Positions 1 through 9,955 of a stretch of 64,000 bases of DNA are shown here, one piece after another. How positions within the stretch are numbered: the first letter of the stretch is position 1; the number at the start of each line of letters is the position of its first letter. The notes under the pieces were generated by a model. That model was not told the origin of the DNA. It made no database searches and saw only the letters and a program-made list of their open reading frames with translations. The position numbers and the translations under genes were made by a program. Origin of the DNA: Clostridia bacterium (GTDB lineage Bacteria; Bacillota; Clostridia; Saccharofermentanales; Saccharofermentanaceae); NCBI GenBank assembly GCA_024403775.1, contig JAKSRE010000005.1, positions 32,828 to 96,827 on the forward strand, given 5' to 3'.

Positions 1-331
1 TAACACCAAGTATTCTTATATCAGAGGCTTTACAGAAATCACTTGTTTTCTTTAAGTACTTTATTGCATTATTCTTATCTCTTGAATTATTTATTGCATC
101 TCCACCGAAAATAACCACGTCAGGCTTACTGGATTTTATCGTGTTTATTACCCGATTCACAGGTATAAAGCAGAAACTCATATGAATGTCACTTAAAAAC
201 AGTATTTTAAGCCCGTCAGAATCAGTATCTCCCAAGTTGTCTTCAGTTATGTTCAGAAGATGTGTCTCAGTAATACTTGTAAGAAGAAGTATAATCCCGA
301 TAAGTAAAATAATACCTATAAAAATCTGCAT
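1..331 (-). CDS. Metallophosphoesterase, N-terminal part (cut by window edge)
   Basis: Open reading frame running off the left edge, so only about 110 N-terminal residues are visible. It starts with a hydrophobic helix (about residues 2-18), a signal anchor or signal peptide. Then comes a strand ending in LSDIHMS, the D-x-H metal motif of calcineurin-like phosphoesterases. About 35 residues later IFGGDAINN matches the second metal motif (GGD). This arrangement resembles the YkuE-type membrane-anchored metallophosphoesterases. The start ATG at 331 follows an AAGGAAG ribosome binding site. The rest of the catalytic domain lies outside the window, so the substrate cannot be inferred. It is divergent from the PC4-like gene. 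Confidence 0.75.
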   Translation of the reverse strand, partial: MQIFIGIILLIGIILLLTSITETHLLNITEDNLGDTDSDGLKILFLSDIHMSFCFIPVNRVINTIKSSKPDVVIFGGDAINNSRDKNNAIKYLKKTSDFCKASDIRILGV

Positions 332-363
332 TTAATAACTTCCTTTTAATTAAGAAATATAGA

Positions 364-390
364 TTTACTATAGCACTTTTATGCTATAAT
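364..390 (+). promoter_or_regulatory. Probable promoter of the PC4-like gene
   Basis: A perfect -10 hexamer TATAAT (385-390) lies 36 bases before the start codon. A TTTACT -35 candidate (364-369) sits 15 bases upstream, slightly short. The region is divergent from the phosphoesterase gene. Confidence 0.45.
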
Positions 391-426
391 CTATAGGTAT
401 TATTTGTGGCACGGAGGATAGAGTAT

Positions 427-669
427 ATGCCAAGAACAGAAATTAAATCAGAAATTGTTAAGACTATAGGCACACTTGCTAGTAATAAAACAGGCTGGAA
501 CCGTGAGGTTAATATTGTTAAGTGGAATGACGGCAAGGCTAAGCTTGATATTCGTGACTGGGGCCCAAATCATGAGCGTGTTGGTAAGGGGATTTCTTTA
601 TCAAGTGAAGAAGTTGCAGTTTTGAAGGAACTTCTTGCTGATTATGATCCATATGAGTGTGAAGAGTAA
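427..669 (+). CDS. YdbC/PC4-family ssDNA-binding protein
   Basis: An 80-residue protein matching the bacterial PC4-like (YdbC) family, small homodimeric single-strand DNA-binding proteins related to the eukaryotic coactivator PC4. The family signature is visible: a basic beta strand (WNREVNIVKWNDGKAKLDIR), then DWGPNHERVGKGISL, and a final amphipathic helix (SSEEVAVLKELL). An upstream in-frame GTG at 406 was rejected because a GGAGG site (413-417) lies ideally placed before the ATG at 427. It is followed nine bases later by a membrane-protein gene and then ligA, so it may be co-transcribed with replication/repair functions. The biological role of the family is poorly defined. Confidence 0.8.
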   Translation: MPRTEIKSEIVKTIGTLASNKTGWNREVNIVKWNDGKAKLDIRDWGPNHERVGKGISLSSEEVAVLKELLADYDPYECEE

Positions 670-677
670 TATATTTG

Positions 678-1289
678 ATGAGAAGTGAAGAACGCTCTGG
701 TATAGTATTTTTATTAGTATTATTTTTGTGGGGGACTCCTATTATGGAGCCCTTCCGTATTTTTGCGGAATACATTTTTGGATTTGTCGCTAAAGCAGAG
801 TCTTTTATAAAGATAAATCAGGATGGACTATTATTTGTTATAGTTACTTGTATTATCTGGTCTGTATTAAGCGTTATATTACTGCTTTTAACTAAGACAG
901 GATTAGTTACTGCAATTGCTCCAGTAGCTTTGCAATTGACAATTCTCGTATTTATTAGTTCGATATTTAAAAATCAGGTTTTCGATATAAAGCAAATGGT
1001 TATATATCTTGTTTTGCTGATATTAGTAAGTGTTTTGTTTGCTCTGAAGATGAGAACTGTTCTTATCTGGTTAGCTGATATTTATGTTTTTTCTTTTCCT
1101 ATGCTAATGGTAACAGGGCTTTTCCTTAAGAATTTCGACAAACTGAAATTTATTACAGGAAAACAAAGCATTAATCTGATCCCAGGGTTTAATGGTGTAT
1201 TTGGTATAAACGGCATTATCTGGGGATTATTTCTGATAGTTTTAGTCTTGCTTCCAGTTATTTATAATGTTCCTGGAAGACAAAAATAA
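678..1289 (+). CDS. Hypothetical polytopic membrane protein
   Basis: A 203-residue protein with about five to six hydrophobic segments and short basic loops, clearly an integral membrane protein. No catalytic motif or recognised family signature was seen. The ATG at 678 is preferred over TTG at 675. The ribosome binding site is weak (GAAGAG within the end of the previous gene), so translation may be coupled to the PC4-like gene. It ends 12 bases before ligA and is probably in the same transcript. Function unknown. Confidence 0.6.
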   Translation: MRSEERSGIVFLLVLFLWGTPIMEPFRIFAEYIFGFVAKAESFIKINQDGLLFVIVTCIIWSVLSVILLLLTKTGLVTAIAPVALQLTILVFISSIFKNQVFDIKQMVIYLVLLILVSVLFALKMRTVLIWLADIYVFSFPMLMVTGLFLKNFDKLKFITGKQSINLIPGFNGVFGINGIIWGLFLIVLVLLPVIYNVPGRQK

Positions 1290-1292
1290 TAG

Positions 1293-3371
<2,079 letters not shown>

Positions 3372-3433
3372 TACAAGATATTTAGTGATATAATCAATGT
3401 ATATATCTATTTAATTAGTGGAGGTACTAGGCT

Positions 3434-4066
3434 ATGCGAGATACTATTCTCAAATCTCAGATTCGTTCAAATATTAGAGAGCAGCGTTCTCTTTTGTCAG
3501 AAGAGCAGATTAACGATGGTAAAGAGATTTTGAAGGAGAATATTATGTCTCGTGAACTAGATAGTGACCTTCGAAGTATTATCTCATCTGCCAAGTGTGT
3601 TGCATTATATAAAGCGGTAAATGGCGAACTTTCCTGTGATGGTGTAGCGGAATATTTCCTTGGCTTAAATAAAACTGTATGTTTCCCAAGAGTTAAGGGT
3701 GATGAGATGGAGTTTTGTGAGATTAAGGATCTTACACTTGATTTCTCAGTTGGAGCTTATAATATTCCAGAGCCTCGCAAGGATATGCGTAAGGTTATGC
3801 CTGAAGAAATTGATTTGATGATTGTTCCTGCTGTTGCATTCACAGATGACGGCATTAGATTAGGTCAGGGCGGCGGATATTATGACCGATTCTTAAATAG
3901 CCTTGCTGCCAAGAATAAAGCACCTTATACAATTGGTGTATGTTATGATTTCCAGATGTACTCAGCATTACCTGTTGAGAAGCATGACTATGCTGTTGAC
4001 TGCGTTCTTTGTGTATGCGTTACAGACAGAGTAGAGGAAGGTTTTGAAGAGGCAGAGGAAGAGTAA
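3434..4066 (+). CDS. 5-formyltetrahydrofolate cyclo-ligase
   Basis: A 210-residue protein of the 5-FCL/MTHFS family, which converts 5-formyl-THF to 5,10-methenyl-THF with ATP in one-carbon metabolism. The diagnostic C-terminal motif GQGGGYYDRF (about 144-153) is intact. The N-terminal basic helix (SQIRSNIREQR) and the IVPAVAFTDDGIRLG strand also fit the family. The ATG follows GTGGAGG. The C-terminus ends in an acidic tail (EEGFEEAEEE) beyond the usual fold. The next gene starts five bases after the stop, so the two are likely co-transcribed. Confidence 0.92.
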   Translation: MRDTILKSQIRSNIREQRSLLSEEQINDGKEILKENIMSRELDSDLRSIISSAKCVALYKAVNGELSCDGVAEYFLGLNKTVCFPRVKGDEMEFCEIKDLTLDFSVGAYNIPEPRKDMRKVMPEEIDLMIVPAVAFTDDGIRLGQGGGYYDRFLNSLAAKNKAPYTIGVCYDFQMYSALPVEKHDYAVDCVLCVCVTDRVEEGFEEAEEE

Positions 4067-4071
4067 TCACT

Positions 4072-4524
4072 ATGCGTTATTTTATTGCTAATCTTATGGC
4101 ACATTTATGCGTGATTTTAGTACTGATAGTGCTGATTATTATTTTCAGTAAGCGTAATCAGAAGCGTAAAAATAAATATGCTTTTTCGTATTTGCTTCCT
4201 ACTATTTTTGCGATTATTACTGTAGCTTATATTGGACTAATTGTTGGTCCTAGATTACTTGATATTACAGACGTTATTGATGGTACATACCAGTCTTATA
4301 CAGGCACATTGGAGAAAAAGTCCTTTTTTAATAATTTTGTAGAAGTAGATGGTATTCGTTTCTACCATAATCCGCTTCACGAGATTCCAGAAATAGGTCA
4401 GCCTGTGCGTGTATTATATACACATAACTCCGATTTTACTGTAAGTGTTGAGTGTGTTGAACTTACTGATGAGGAATTATCACCAGAGTTAAATATTAGT
4501 GATTCTGCTTCTTTGGGTGAGTGA
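4072..4524 (+). CDS. Hypothetical two-TM membrane protein
   Basis: A 150-residue protein with two transmembrane helices (about residues 8-27 and 40-62) separated by a basic loop (KRNQKRKNK). A roughly 85-residue soluble domain follows, presumably extracytoplasmic or cytoplasmic beta-rich (YTGTLEKKSFFNNFVEVDG). The pattern recalls small membrane proteins with a DUF3592-like or OB-like exposed domain, but no family can be assigned. It starts five bases after the 5-FCL gene with a weak ribosome binding site, suggesting translational coupling. Confidence 0.55.
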   Translation: MRYFIANLMAHLCVILVLIVLIIIFSKRNQKRKNKYAFSYLLPTIFAIITVAYIGLIVGPRLLDITDVIDGTYQSYTGTLEKKSFFNNFVEVDGIRFYHNPLHEIPEIGQPVRVLYTHNSDFTVSVECVELTDEELSPELNISDSASLGE

Positions 4525-4643
4525 TTTTTTTGAATTTGTTCCATTTATCTGTCCCACGTGTACCACTTTGCTTCCAAGTGGTTGATTTAGTGTACGTAAA
4601 GAGGGTAACTTACTTATATCAGTAAAATAAGTGAGGATACGAT

Positions 4644-5216
4644 ATGAATTCAAATAGATTTGCCAATAATATAGTCGTTGTTTGTGATGACAATAGTATT
4701 ATTCAGCAGGTTAACAGCTTTATGTGTAGATCTGGTGTTTTGACTATTACTGATTTAGAAGGGAAGACCAGATATCTTGTTGATGGCAGGGAAAGTCGTG
4801 CCATTGATTCGGAAAGCATTGATGATATTATCATGAGTATAAGTTCAGTAGATAAGAGATTAAATCTTATTATAGAGGCTATCCTGTCTAAATTCGGTTT
4901 TAATTTTGCTCTTATAGGCACAAGAATATATGCAGATATGATTAAGGATTGTGCTTTTAATATGGATGTTTCCCGTAATATGAAGAGCTATTATAAAGTG
5001 GAAGCAGACCGATATTCCATGACTATTGTTCAGATTGAGAGAGATGTACGATATGCAATAACTAACAGTAGTATTCCAAGTGGAGATGCACTTCCTTATT
5101 ATATAAGTAAAGAGGATTACGAGAGAATTCTTATGGGGAAACATAAGACCAAGAATTTGCTGATATTAAGAATAATTGCCCAGATTGCTTTGGACAGATA
5201 TAATTCGACAAATTAG
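4644..5216 (+). CDS. Spo0A C-terminal-domain-like DNA-binding protein lacking a receiver domain
   Basis: A 190-residue protein. From about residue 70 to the end it follows the Spo0A effector domain. The opening helix (VDKRLNLIIEAILSKFGF), the glycine and IGTRIYADMI segment, and YYKVEADRYSMTIVQIERDV correspond to the Spo0A stretch that ends in the recognition helix. The E-R-x-x-R core (IERDVR, 131-136) is kept. The terminal KTKNLLILRIIAQIALDRYN matches the Spo0A end helix. The N-terminus (NNIVVVCDDNSI) looks like the first strand of a receiver, but only about 60 residues precede the DNA-binding part. No complete receiver with a phospho-acceptor aspartate can fit. The ATG follows GTGAGG. It is likely a constitutive or ligand-regulated orphan transcription factor. 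Confidence 0.68.
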   Translation: MNSNRFANNIVVVCDDNSIIQQVNSFMCRSGVLTITDLEGKTRYLVDGRESRAIDSESIDDIIMSISSVDKRLNLIIEAILSKFGFNFALIGTRIYADMIKDCAFNMDVSRNMKSYYKVEADRYSMTIVQIERDVRYAITNSSIPSGDALPYYISKEDYERILMGKHKTKNLLILRIIAQIALDRYNSTN

Positions 5217-5274
5217 AAACTTTAGTGTATCCTATATCTGTTAATTCAAATCTAATCAATAGGAGGATACATAT

Positions 5275-5478
5275 ATGGTAGTTACAAAAGATACTATTAT
5301 TGGTGAAGTTATTATGGCAGACGAGGGTGTAGCTCCAATTCTTATGTCAGCTGGTTTGCATTGTTTGGGTTGTGCTCTTGCTTCAGGTGAGACAATCGAG
5401 GAAGCTTGTCAGGTTCACTCAATGGATTGTGATGCTTTGGTAGAGAGCCTTAACGATTATCTCCAGACATTGGGCTAA
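5275..5478 (+). CDS. DUF1858 redox disulfide-type small protein
   Basis: A 67-residue protein matching DUF1858, often called the hybrid-cluster-protein-associated redox disulfide domain. The conserved core HCLGC (Cys30 and Cys33) is followed by SGETIEEACQVHSMD and a terminal LNDYLQTLG helix, as in the family. The GGAGG site before the ATG is strong. The protein is stand-alone and ends at a strong terminator. The family is thought to act in redox or metal chemistry, but the exact role is not established. Confidence 0.85.
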   Translation: MVVTKDTIIGEVIMADEGVAPILMSAGLHCLGCALASGETIEEACQVHSMDCDALVESLNDYLQTLG

Positions 5479-5506
5479 TCTTAATTGAAATTTACTTCAA
5501 TAATAA

Positions 5507-5541
5507 GACCTTCAGATTTTGTTGTCTGAAGGTCATTTTTT
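5507..5541. terminator. Bidirectional intrinsic terminator
   Basis: Perfect 10-bp stem GACCTTCAGA/TCTGAAGGTC with an 8-base loop, followed by ATTTTTT on the plus strand. It lies between the DUF1858 gene (plus) and the histidine kinase (minus), which converge on it. Confidence 0.85.
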
Positions 5542-5543
5542 AT

Positions 5544-7712
5544 TTATGTTTTTTGTGCTGGACAGATAAGTCTGAAGGTAGTGCCCTCATTAATCACACT
5601 GTCAACTTCAATTGTTGCATTATGTTTATCAGCAATCAGCTTAACTATAGCTAATCCTAATCCTGTACCCTTTATGTTTATACCAGAATTCTTTGCTCTG
5701 TAGAATCTGTCGAAAATGTGTGATACATCCTCTTCAGGAATACCAATACCATTATCTGATACCTCAATTATGATATCGCCAGATTTTTTATCGCCTCTTC
5801 TAAACGCTTTAATTTTAATCTTACCATCCTCGTTGGTGTAGTGCATTGCATTTGAAATAAGGTTCTCGAAGATTCTAACTAGTTTATTTGGATCAGCGTC
5901 AACCATCAGATAATCATCTTCTGGGATATCTAGTTCAAGTGTTTTGCCTCTCATTGATACATCTGGTTCATACATATAATATGTCTCTTCCAGCATCTGT
6001 GATACTGACAAAGGTATGAACTTAAAAGCCATACCACCAGACTGAAGTTTTGTAAGTTCAATGATATCTGCGATTAGTCGCTCCATCTGATTAGCTCTTC
6101 TGATAATGTTTTCAGAATAGGAAGTAACTTGTTCTGGATTATTCACAACACTTTCGGTAGAGAGGAGCTGAGCATAACCCTTGATAGCCGTAATAGGTGT
6201 CTTCAAATCGTGAGAGATGTTAGACATAACGTTTTTACGTGCCAATTCATTATCAAGAAGATCTTCGTTTGTCTTTCTGAGGTTCTCATTGGCTTTGGAT
6301 AACTGTTCTGTTCTAATAGTAACAAGACGTTCAAGATTCTCTTTAGAATGCGCAAGTTCATTGAACTGAAGAACGTAATAGATTATGAATATTATCTGAA
6401 GACATATGAGGGATGATGTATAGAACACTGAATATATAGGTATGTAATAGACATACATATATTCACCAACAATTGTAAGGTATATAAAAAATGTTGACAG
6501 GGCAGAGAACAATGCAAGAACTGAATTCTTTTCTCTCTTTTTATCTAGAAGAATAATGTAAATTGTTTTACCCAGAAGAAGTGCTGAACAAATAACGATA
6601 AAGAATTTAACGACATTCAAGTCGGAATAACTTGCTGATTTATCGACTCTTAACTGTTCAGGAATGATTAAGGCAACACTTAATAGGATTACTACAAAGG
6701 TGTCATGCCATCTTCTTACAAAAGATTTATACTCTGACTGATATGAGAAGATTGATGTAACGAATGCATATGACATAGCAAGGTGCGTAATAAGAAGCAT
6801 AAAAAGTGCGGTATTACGTGCATGAGTACTTATTGACAGGTAATTATTATCGATACAAATGTAAGCGAGCATAACTATGATTGTGCCCACAAACAAATAT
6901 CTCTTTGCCTTATATCTGAAGGTTTGGGAGAGAATAAGGGAACCAACTGCAGACATAAGGAAAATTGCAACTTCAAAGAAGAACCATGCATTAACGAAGA
7001 TATTATATCTGTTGTTAGTAGCATAATTACCTATGGAAGGGTAAGCAGTGATTCCACCTTTATCTACGTTAAATTCTGAATCTACAAAAATGACTAATTC
7101 TACTATCTCTTCATGATTCTCATTAATGGCCACGTTTAAGTTACCACAGTTAAAATCAAAGAAAGATTTACCAGTCTTGGTCTCACTACCGAACATATCA
7201 ACATACTCGCCATTAATGTAGACATAACCAGTACCGTTTACTGAAGGGATATTAAGATAATAAATATCACTGGTATCAAGGAAATGAAGCCTCATCATAT
7301 AAATGGCTTTGTTAAACTCGATTTTCTCTTCAAGGTTAATAAAATAAGCACAATCCTCACCCAGATCAATCCATCCAGAAGGGGAGATTTTTACATTCTC
7401 AAAATGCTGGATTGTCTGAAATTTTTCATATCTGATATGACCATTCTCATAAAGGTCAGAAAGACCGACATTTGGAATCAAAATCCAGTCATCAGCAAGG
7501 AAGATACCATTTGGACCTTTTAATAAATCTGCATCTACTTCGTTAGTATAAGTAACCTCATTATAATTTAAAGAAGTAGGTCGACGAATGTTGAATTCAA
7601 ACAATATTGAACCACAGACAATAAATAGAACTATAAGCAAAAAAGAGGCCAGAAAATGAATGGACAGGGAAGAATCTGAAATTTTAAATATTCTTCTTAT
7701 TCTGCTATTCAT
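5544..7712 (-). CDS. 7TM-type sensor histidine kinase
   Basis: A 722-residue membrane histidine kinase. An N-terminal TM helix is followed by a large extracytoplasmic beta-rich domain (to about residue 240) that includes VNGTGYVYINGEYVDMFG. About seven TM helices follow, resembling the 7TMR-DISM architecture, then a coiled coil, a HisKA domain (ISHDLKTPITA, phospho-His near residue 500) and an HATPase domain (NLISNAMHYT, DNGIGIPEED, GTGLGLAI). ATG 7712 was chosen because GAGG lies six bases upstream; the in-frame GTG at 7724 overlaps that site. The matching response regulator lies just upstream on the same strand but is separated by a terminator. Confidence 0.9.
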   Translation of the reverse strand: MNSRIRRIFKISDSSLSIHFLASFLLIVLFIVCGSILFEFNIRRPTSLNYNEVTYTNEVDADLLKGPNGIFLADDWILIPNVGLSDLYENGHIRYEKFQTIQHFENVKISPSGWIDLGEDCAYFINLEEKIEFNKAIYMMRLHFLDTSDIYYLNIPSVNGTGYVYINGEYVDMFGSETKTGKSFFDFNCGNLNVAINENHEEIVELVIFVDSEFNVDKGGITAYPSIGNYATNNRYNIFVNAWFFFEVAIFLMSAVGSLILSQTFRYKAKRYLFVGTIIVMLAYICIDNNYLSISTHARNTALFMLLITHLAMSYAFVTSIFSYQSEYKSFVRRWHDTFVVILLSVALIIPEQLRVDKSASYSDLNVVKFFIVICSALLLGKTIYIILLDKKREKNSVLALFSALSTFFIYLTIVGEYMYVYYIPIYSVFYTSSLICLQIIFIIYYVLQFNELAHSKENLERLVTIRTEQLSKANENLRKTNEDLLDNELARKNVMSNISHDLKTPITAIKGYAQLLSTESVVNNPEQVTSYSENIIRRANQMERLIADIIELTKLQSGGMAFKFIPLSVSQMLEETYYMYEPDVSMRGKTLELDIPEDDYLMVDADPNKLVRIFENLISNAMHYTNEDGKIKIKAFRRGDKKSGDIIIEVSDNGIGIPEEDVSHIFDRFYRAKNSGINIKGTGLGLAIVKLIADKHNATIEVDSVINEGTTFRLICPAQKT

Positions 7713-7757
7713 AAAATGCCTCACTTAATACTTATATAAATAATAATATTATTATAC

Positions 7758-7797
7758 ATAAAAATAATCCTTCGAGAAGTAATAGTCTCGAAGGATT
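7758..7797 (-). terminator. Intrinsic terminator after the response regulator gene
   Basis: Perfect 12-bp stem AATCCTTCGAGA/TCTCGAAGGATT with an 8-base loop (7766-7797), followed on the minus strand by ATTTTTATG. It lies between the response regulator stop and the kinase start, so kinase expression depends on read-through or its own promoter. Confidence 0.8.
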
Positions 7798-7833
7798 AAA
7801 ATCTTTTTACAAATTATTAATTAATCTTGTATA

Positions 7834-8544
7834 TTAGTCATCTGTAAGAAGGCTGCTCTTTACTGGTGGATAAGCGAATGAATATCCGATACCCCATTCA
7901 GTCTTTACAAATGTAATTTCAGGTGCAATCTTCTCCATCTTCTTTCTGAGATATGAGATATTAACCATTACAAGATGGTTATCGCACTCTTCGTTCTCGC
8001 CCCAAACATGCTTAAAAATACGTTTAAATGGAACGATTACATTTGGTGTCTCAGACAAAAGTCTCAAAATATCAAACTCACGGTTTGTAAGGTGAACTGG
8101 CTGATCCTTTAAAGTAACTTCACGTGTCTTAATATTAATCTTAAGAGGTGGGAACTCTACGAGGAAACCCTTACTCATCAAATTACGCTTAATATGTGCG
8201 TTGATTCTGAGCTGTAACTCCTCAAGAGCAAAAGGCTTAGTGATGTAATCATCAGCACCTGCCTTAAACCCTGCAATTCTATCATCCAAATCCTCGAGAG
8301 CTGTCAAGAAAATAATTGGTGCTTTTGTATACTGCTGAATCTTTGGAGTAAAGTCAAAAGCATTTCCATCTGGTAACATAACATCAAGTACGATACAGTC
8401 AAAGCTATGAATCTGAACCCTCTCAATTGTCTGCTCCATAGTTGTTGCTGTGAGAATCTCGTAACCCTTTGAAATCAAGAAGTCTTTGTTAACGTTAAGG
8501 ATATCAACGTCATCATCGACTAAAAGTATTTTATACTGAGCCAT
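7834..8544 (-). CDS. OmpR/PhoB-type response regulator
   Basis: A 236-residue response regulator. The receiver has the acidic pocket (KILLVDDDVD), phospho-acceptor Asp54 in IVLDVMLPDG, and the conserved Lys in DDYITKPFALEEL. The C-terminal winged helix contains LTNREFDILRLL and YLRKKM, typical of OmpR-type DNA binding. ATG 8544 is preferred over an in-frame ATG 36 bases upstream because a GGAGA site lies seven bases before it. It presumably partners the downstream sensor kinase. The regulated genes are not evident. Confidence 0.93.
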   Translation of the reverse strand: MAQYKILLVDDDVDILNVNKDFLISKGYEILTATTMEQTIERVQIHSFDCIVLDVMLPDGNAFDFTPKIQQYTKAPIIFLTALEDLDDRIAGFKAGADDYITKPFALEELQLRINAHIKRNLMSKGFLVEFPPLKINIKTREVTLKDQPVHLTNREFDILRLLSETPNVIVPFKRIFKHVWGENEECDNHLVMVNISYLRKKMEKIAPEITFVKTEWGIGYSFAYPPVKSSLLTDD

Positions 8545-8598
8545 ATAGTATCTCCTTTCACAAGATTTATTAGCCATCATTTATAATTTATCGTCCTA

Positions 8599-8627
8599 AT
8601 TATAGATTTATGTTTTAGGTTGTTCAA
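8599..8627 (-). promoter_or_regulatory. Promoter of the response regulator gene
   Basis: On the minus strand TTGAAC (8622-8627) is followed after exactly 17 bases by a perfect TATAAT (8599-8604). The predicted start near 8592 gives a leader of about 48 bases. Confidence 0.7.
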
Positions 8628-8694
8628 TAGTTTTTACAATTCATTAACAAAAAGATTTTATTATATAAATAAGTTAATTGATTATCTAAAATTA

Positions 8695-8706
8695 GAACTT
8701 ATGTTT
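8695..8706 (+). promoter_or_regulatory. LexA (SOS) box-like operator of dinB
   Basis: GAACTTATGTTT fits the Gram-positive SOS operator pattern GAAC-N4-GTTY, one mismatch from the ideal palindrome. It overlaps the -35 hexamer of the dinB promoter (8705-8710), the position expected for a repressor site in front of an SOS polymerase gene. Confidence 0.6.
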
Positions 8707-8733
8707 GAAAATGCAAGGCTTCAATAGTATAAT
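8705..8733 (+). promoter_or_regulatory. dinB promoter giving a nearly leaderless mRNA
   Basis: TTGAAA (8705-8710), a 17-base spacer and perfect TATAAT (8728-8733). The ATG of dinB begins eight bases after the -10 element, so the predicted transcription start lies at or within one or two bases of the start codon. Confidence 0.72.
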
Positions 8734-8740
8734 TGGTTTT

Positions 8741-9955
8741 ATGGAAAGACGTATATTACATGTTGATCAGAATTGCTATTTTGCCTCGGTCGAGATGATA
8801 GAACATCCTGAACTCAGGAATGTTCCGATGGCAGTTGTAGGTGACGCTAGTAAGCGCCATGGTATTATTCTTGCAAAAAATCAGCTGGCATCCAAGGCAG
8901 GTGTTAAAACTGCTGAAGCCATATGGCAGGCAGAGACCAAATGTCCTAATCTTGTTAAGATTCCGGCTCATCATGACAAATATAAAATGTTTTCCAATAT
9001 GTTGAGAGATATGTATGAAGAATATACTGATCTTGTTGAACCATTTGGACTTGATGAATGCTGGTTAGATATAACTGAATCCAGTCGTGGCAGAAGCGAT
9101 GAAGAGATTGCCCAGGAGATTAGATGGCGTGTTAAACAGGAATTTAATCTAACTTGTTCAATAGGTGTGAGTTTTAATAAGATATTTGCCAAATTAGGTT
9201 CTGATTATAAAAAGCCTGATGCAGTTACTGTTATTAGGCGAGATACTTATAAGGATATTGTGTGGCCTTTACCTGTTGAAGACCTGTTATTTGTTGGCCG
9301 TAATACCTGTGAACGTCTCCATAAGATAAATATAAGAACTATCGGTGATCTGGCAAACTGTAACAGGGAATATATTAATAGTTATATGGGTAAAAATGGT
9401 GACGTATTATGGCTTTATGCTAATGGTATGGATGAGTCACCAGTTAAGGAGACTGGTGCAACCAGAGAGATTAAGTCTGTTGGTAATTCTGTTACTACCC
9501 CTGTGGATATGGTGACACTTGTTGAAGTATCAGGAACACTTAAAGAATTATCCGAGGAAGTGGCGGCAAGGCTTAGAAGAAAATCGATGCTTGCGACAAC
9601 AGTTCAGATTACTGTTCGTGACAGTAAATTAAATGTATATGAGCGCCAGAGAAGTCTTTTTGAACCTACAGATAATGGTAGGCATATTTATGATTTAGCA
9701 TTAGAATTATTTAAGGAATCTCACGAGAATGGGGTTGCATTAAGAAGTGTGGGAGTAAGAGCAACAAAACTTATTCCAAAAAGTTCGAGACTTCAGATAT
9801 CACTTTTCGATGAGGATCTGGTAAAAAAGCAGAAGGACAGCCGAATTGATTCGGTTATTGACAGGATTAATTCCGTATATGGCAAGGGAAGTGTTAAGAC
9901 TCTTGGCGAACTAAATTCTGTGGATTATCTTGAGGAGAATAAAGATGAGGATTAA
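8741..9955 (+). CDS. dinB: Y-family DNA polymerase IV
   Basis: A 404-residue translesion polymerase. Catalytic carboxylates are present: Asp9 in ILHVDQNCYFASVE and Asp105-Glu106 in FGLDECWLD. The SIGVSFNKIFAKLGSDYKKP palm segment and C-terminal little-finger domain follow. The start was set at MERRILHVD because homologues begin there. The longer frame from 8705 would translate through the -35/-10 promoter elements. No ribosome binding site precedes the ATG, consistent with a leaderless transcript. An SOS-like box overlaps the promoter. The C-terminus overlaps the next gene by 11 bases. Confidence 0.92.
   Translation: MERRILHVDQNCYFASVEMIEHPELRNVPMAVVGDASKRHGIILAKNQLASKAGVKTAEAIWQAETKCPNLVKIPAHHDKYKMFSNMLRDMYEEYTDLVEPFGLDECWLDITESSRGRSDEEIAQEIRWRVKQEFNLTCSIGVSFNKIFAKLGSDYKKPDAVTVIRRDTYKDIVWPLPVEDLLFVGRNTCERLHKINIRTIGDLANCNREYINSYMGKNGDVLWLYANGMDESPVKETGATREIKSVGNSVTTPVDMVTLVEVSGTLKELSEEVAARLRRKSMLATTVQITVRDSKLNVYERQRSLFEPTDNGRHIYDLALELFKESHENGVALRSVGVRATKLIPKSSRLQISLFDEDLVKKQKDSRIDSVIDRINSVYGKGSVKTLGELNSVDYLEENKDED

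Noticed and set aside
4562..4582. Hairpin ACCACTT/AAGTGGT as a terminator
   Set aside because: No T-run follows, so it may only be an RNA structure or chance.
5204..5210. TTCGACA at the end of the Spo0A-like gene as an autoregulatory site
   Set aside because: It lies within coding sequence at the stop codon and is single; chance cannot be excluded.
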